A stretch of DNA of 64,000 bases from Acanthaster planci (Eukaryota; Echinodermata; Asteroidea; Valvatida; Acanthasteridae): positions 261,924 through 325,923 of the forward strand of contig NW_019091567.1 of assembly GCF_001949145.1 (NCBI RefSeq). The letters run 5' to 3'. This document shows positions 62,801 to 64,000 of the stretch, in pieces. The first letter of the stretch is position 1. Each line of letters begins with the position of its first letter. Position numbers and translations under genes: made by a program. The notes below the pieces were generated by a model. The model ran no database searches. It saw only the letters and a list, made by a program, of their open reading frames with translations, and was not told the DNA's origin.

Positions 62801-64000
62801 TTCTGCTCTATGTGCCAATGAGCTAGTAATTAGGCCAGCATCTCATACATGAGTGCAAACTACTTGAATGGCCAAAGGTGAATGTGGGTGCATAATGCAC
62901 AAGTACTCACTCAGTGATGACAAAGGAAAAGACTTGAGCGTCATTGCTGCTATTCCAGGTACCAACAAGATGCCAGATTTTGTGCACATTAAGATGAAAA
63001 TCAATGAAGTGTTCTCTGTACCCAATGTACAAGAACTACCTGTTAGGTCCAAATGTCAAACTCTGCCAGTCGGGATTCATAGCTTTTCATCATTTTTTAA
63101 TCACAAAAATGTTGCAGGATCCTGCCCACACGCTCGTCGGGGTCCCGTCCACAGCCCACAACCTCCACTGCCTGGCCCTGGCCGTATCGTCCGGCACTGC
63201 CGTGCTACTTGAGGGCGCCGTGGGCTGTGGGAAGAGTGCCCTCGTAGACCACTTGGCCCAGGTGACGGGCCGGCAGAAGGTACCCCACCTATTGAAGGTG
63301 CAGCTGGGCGATCAGACAGACAGCAAGGTAGGGAGATGGTTCCAATGATGCAGACAGAATGCTCTTGATTCCAGATGCTGACTATGAAACTGAGGAAAAT
63401 TCAAAGCGCTCAAAAGTGATGGCTTCAAAGCCCTGTTTTGGACAGCTCACAGGAGCTTGTTTCCAAGCCACTCCCTCACAGAAGTGTGTGGATTGTAAAT
63501 TGGATCTGAAGATGCATTTTTCTTGCACTTGTTTCATGTGACATTCATGACAAACATCCAAGGTTTACAAATGCCCTTTTAACTCCTAATAAGCCAAATG
63601 CAGCAATATGCTTAGTTATTACTTTGCTCCTGGATTGAAATGGTAGCTCTGTATTGGAAGACACATCAAATGCAAGTGACTAGTTGACACATGGTCATGT
63701 GTATGTCCCAAACAGTGTGGTCATACACTGGTTCCATTGAGAAAGTGTGCCAAAAATGACCGTAGCGATGAAACTCTATTTTCACATCTTGCGTTCAGGC
63801 TTTGATTGGTACTTACCGCTGCACGGATATCCCGGGAGAATTTGTCTGGCAGCCAGGAGCTCTAACACAGGTATGTCAAGTCTTACCAGTGAAGTCTTAT
63901 TCTGTTTCTACAGTTTGTACCATTGTGCATTACCCTTAACCCCTTCGCGCCGGGAGGCGGCTAGACACGCCCTAAAAATTGAGATCCTCCGCCCGCTTTT
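59872..64000 (+). CDS. MDN1: Midasin, AAA ATPase for 60S ribosome maturation, N-terminal part (3' truncated by window)
   Basis: Seven exons: 59872-59976, 60518-60744, 61019-61106, 61682-61845, 62322-62625, 63118-63327, 63799-63870, continuing past the window. Exon 1 ends LLAKQ and exon 2 starts IWTPSDRQ, matching the human LAKQ-VWTPQDRQ junction, which fixes the start at 59872. Other matches are VLLDLLERA, HERLCVALGK, LWDWS, SSVAAVCGILLP, the Walker A motif EGAVGCGKSAL of AAA1 (about 63212-63243), LLKVQLGDQTDSK and CTDIPGEFVWQPG. Midasin is a dynein-like six-AAA protein of 500-600 kDa in the nucleolus and nucleoplasm that removes assembly factors from pre-60S particles. The segment after the Arg-Trp at 61843 is shorter and more divergent than in vertebrates. 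Intron 63328-63798 shows nothing else. Confidence 0.95.
63936..64000. mobile_element. Possible piggyBac-like terminus cut by window edge
   Basis: TTAACCCCTTCGCGCCGGGA at 63936 has the TTAACCC(C)TT...GCC form of piggyBac-type ends. It lies in the MDN1 intron after exon 7. The rest is outside the window. Confidence 0.4.

Overview
The window is metazoan nuclear DNA with short exons, GT-AG introns and intron-borne repeats. The gene content points to a deuterostome invertebrate, most likely an echinoderm and probably a sea star. The main reason is the first gene: its mix of von Willebrand D/C8/TIL, discoidin (F5/8 type C), EGF and SUEL galactose-binding lectin domains is, to my knowledge, best matched by sea star footprint protein 1 (Sfp1), the cohesive protein of sea star tube-foot adhesive. 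Species and orthology cannot be proven from the sequence alone. Two assembly gaps (20946-21063 and 38163-38833) both fall in introns.

Layout. (1) 1-46807, + strand: the 3' part of a giant secreted modular protein, 5'-truncated by the window edge. I can join 52 exons (about 3,230 codons) with consistent phases to the stop at 46805-46807. The order is: end of a vWD, C8, TIL, TIL-associated segment; five rounds of [unassigned module X, short linker exon, F5/8C]; EGF, vWD, C8, TIL, TIL-associated, SUEL x2; and again EGF, vWD, C8, TIL, TIL-associated, SUEL x2. A probable 3' UTR intron and poly(A) signal follow to about 48.9 kb. (2) 58733 down to 49881, - strand: a complete 14-exon ADCK5 gene (607 aa, atypical mitochondrial UbiB-family kinase). 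(3) 59872 to the right edge, + strand: the first seven exons of MDN1 (midasin), reaching the first AAA Walker A motif. ADCK5 and MDN1 are divergent, with 1.1 kb between their start codons.

The most unusual content is in gene 1. Module X, about 155-168 residues and present five times, is one I cannot assign to a named family. The gene is organised as two nested levels of duplicated exon cassettes with conserved phases. The discoidin domains differ in a coordinated way in their disulfide cysteines. Two GDPH sites and an RHKR site could explain the fragmentation of such a protein into subunits.

The introns hold several repeat families: a TTAA-flanked piggyBac-like MITE, a four-copy foldback MITE (one copy abuts a splice donor), tRNA-derived SINE remnants, and six minisatellites. 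Two of the minisatellites seem to have grown out of one dispersed repeat. The three genes are not expected to share a pathway: gene 1 is extracellular, ADCK5 is predicted mitochondrial, and MDN1 acts in nuclear 60S ribosome maturation.
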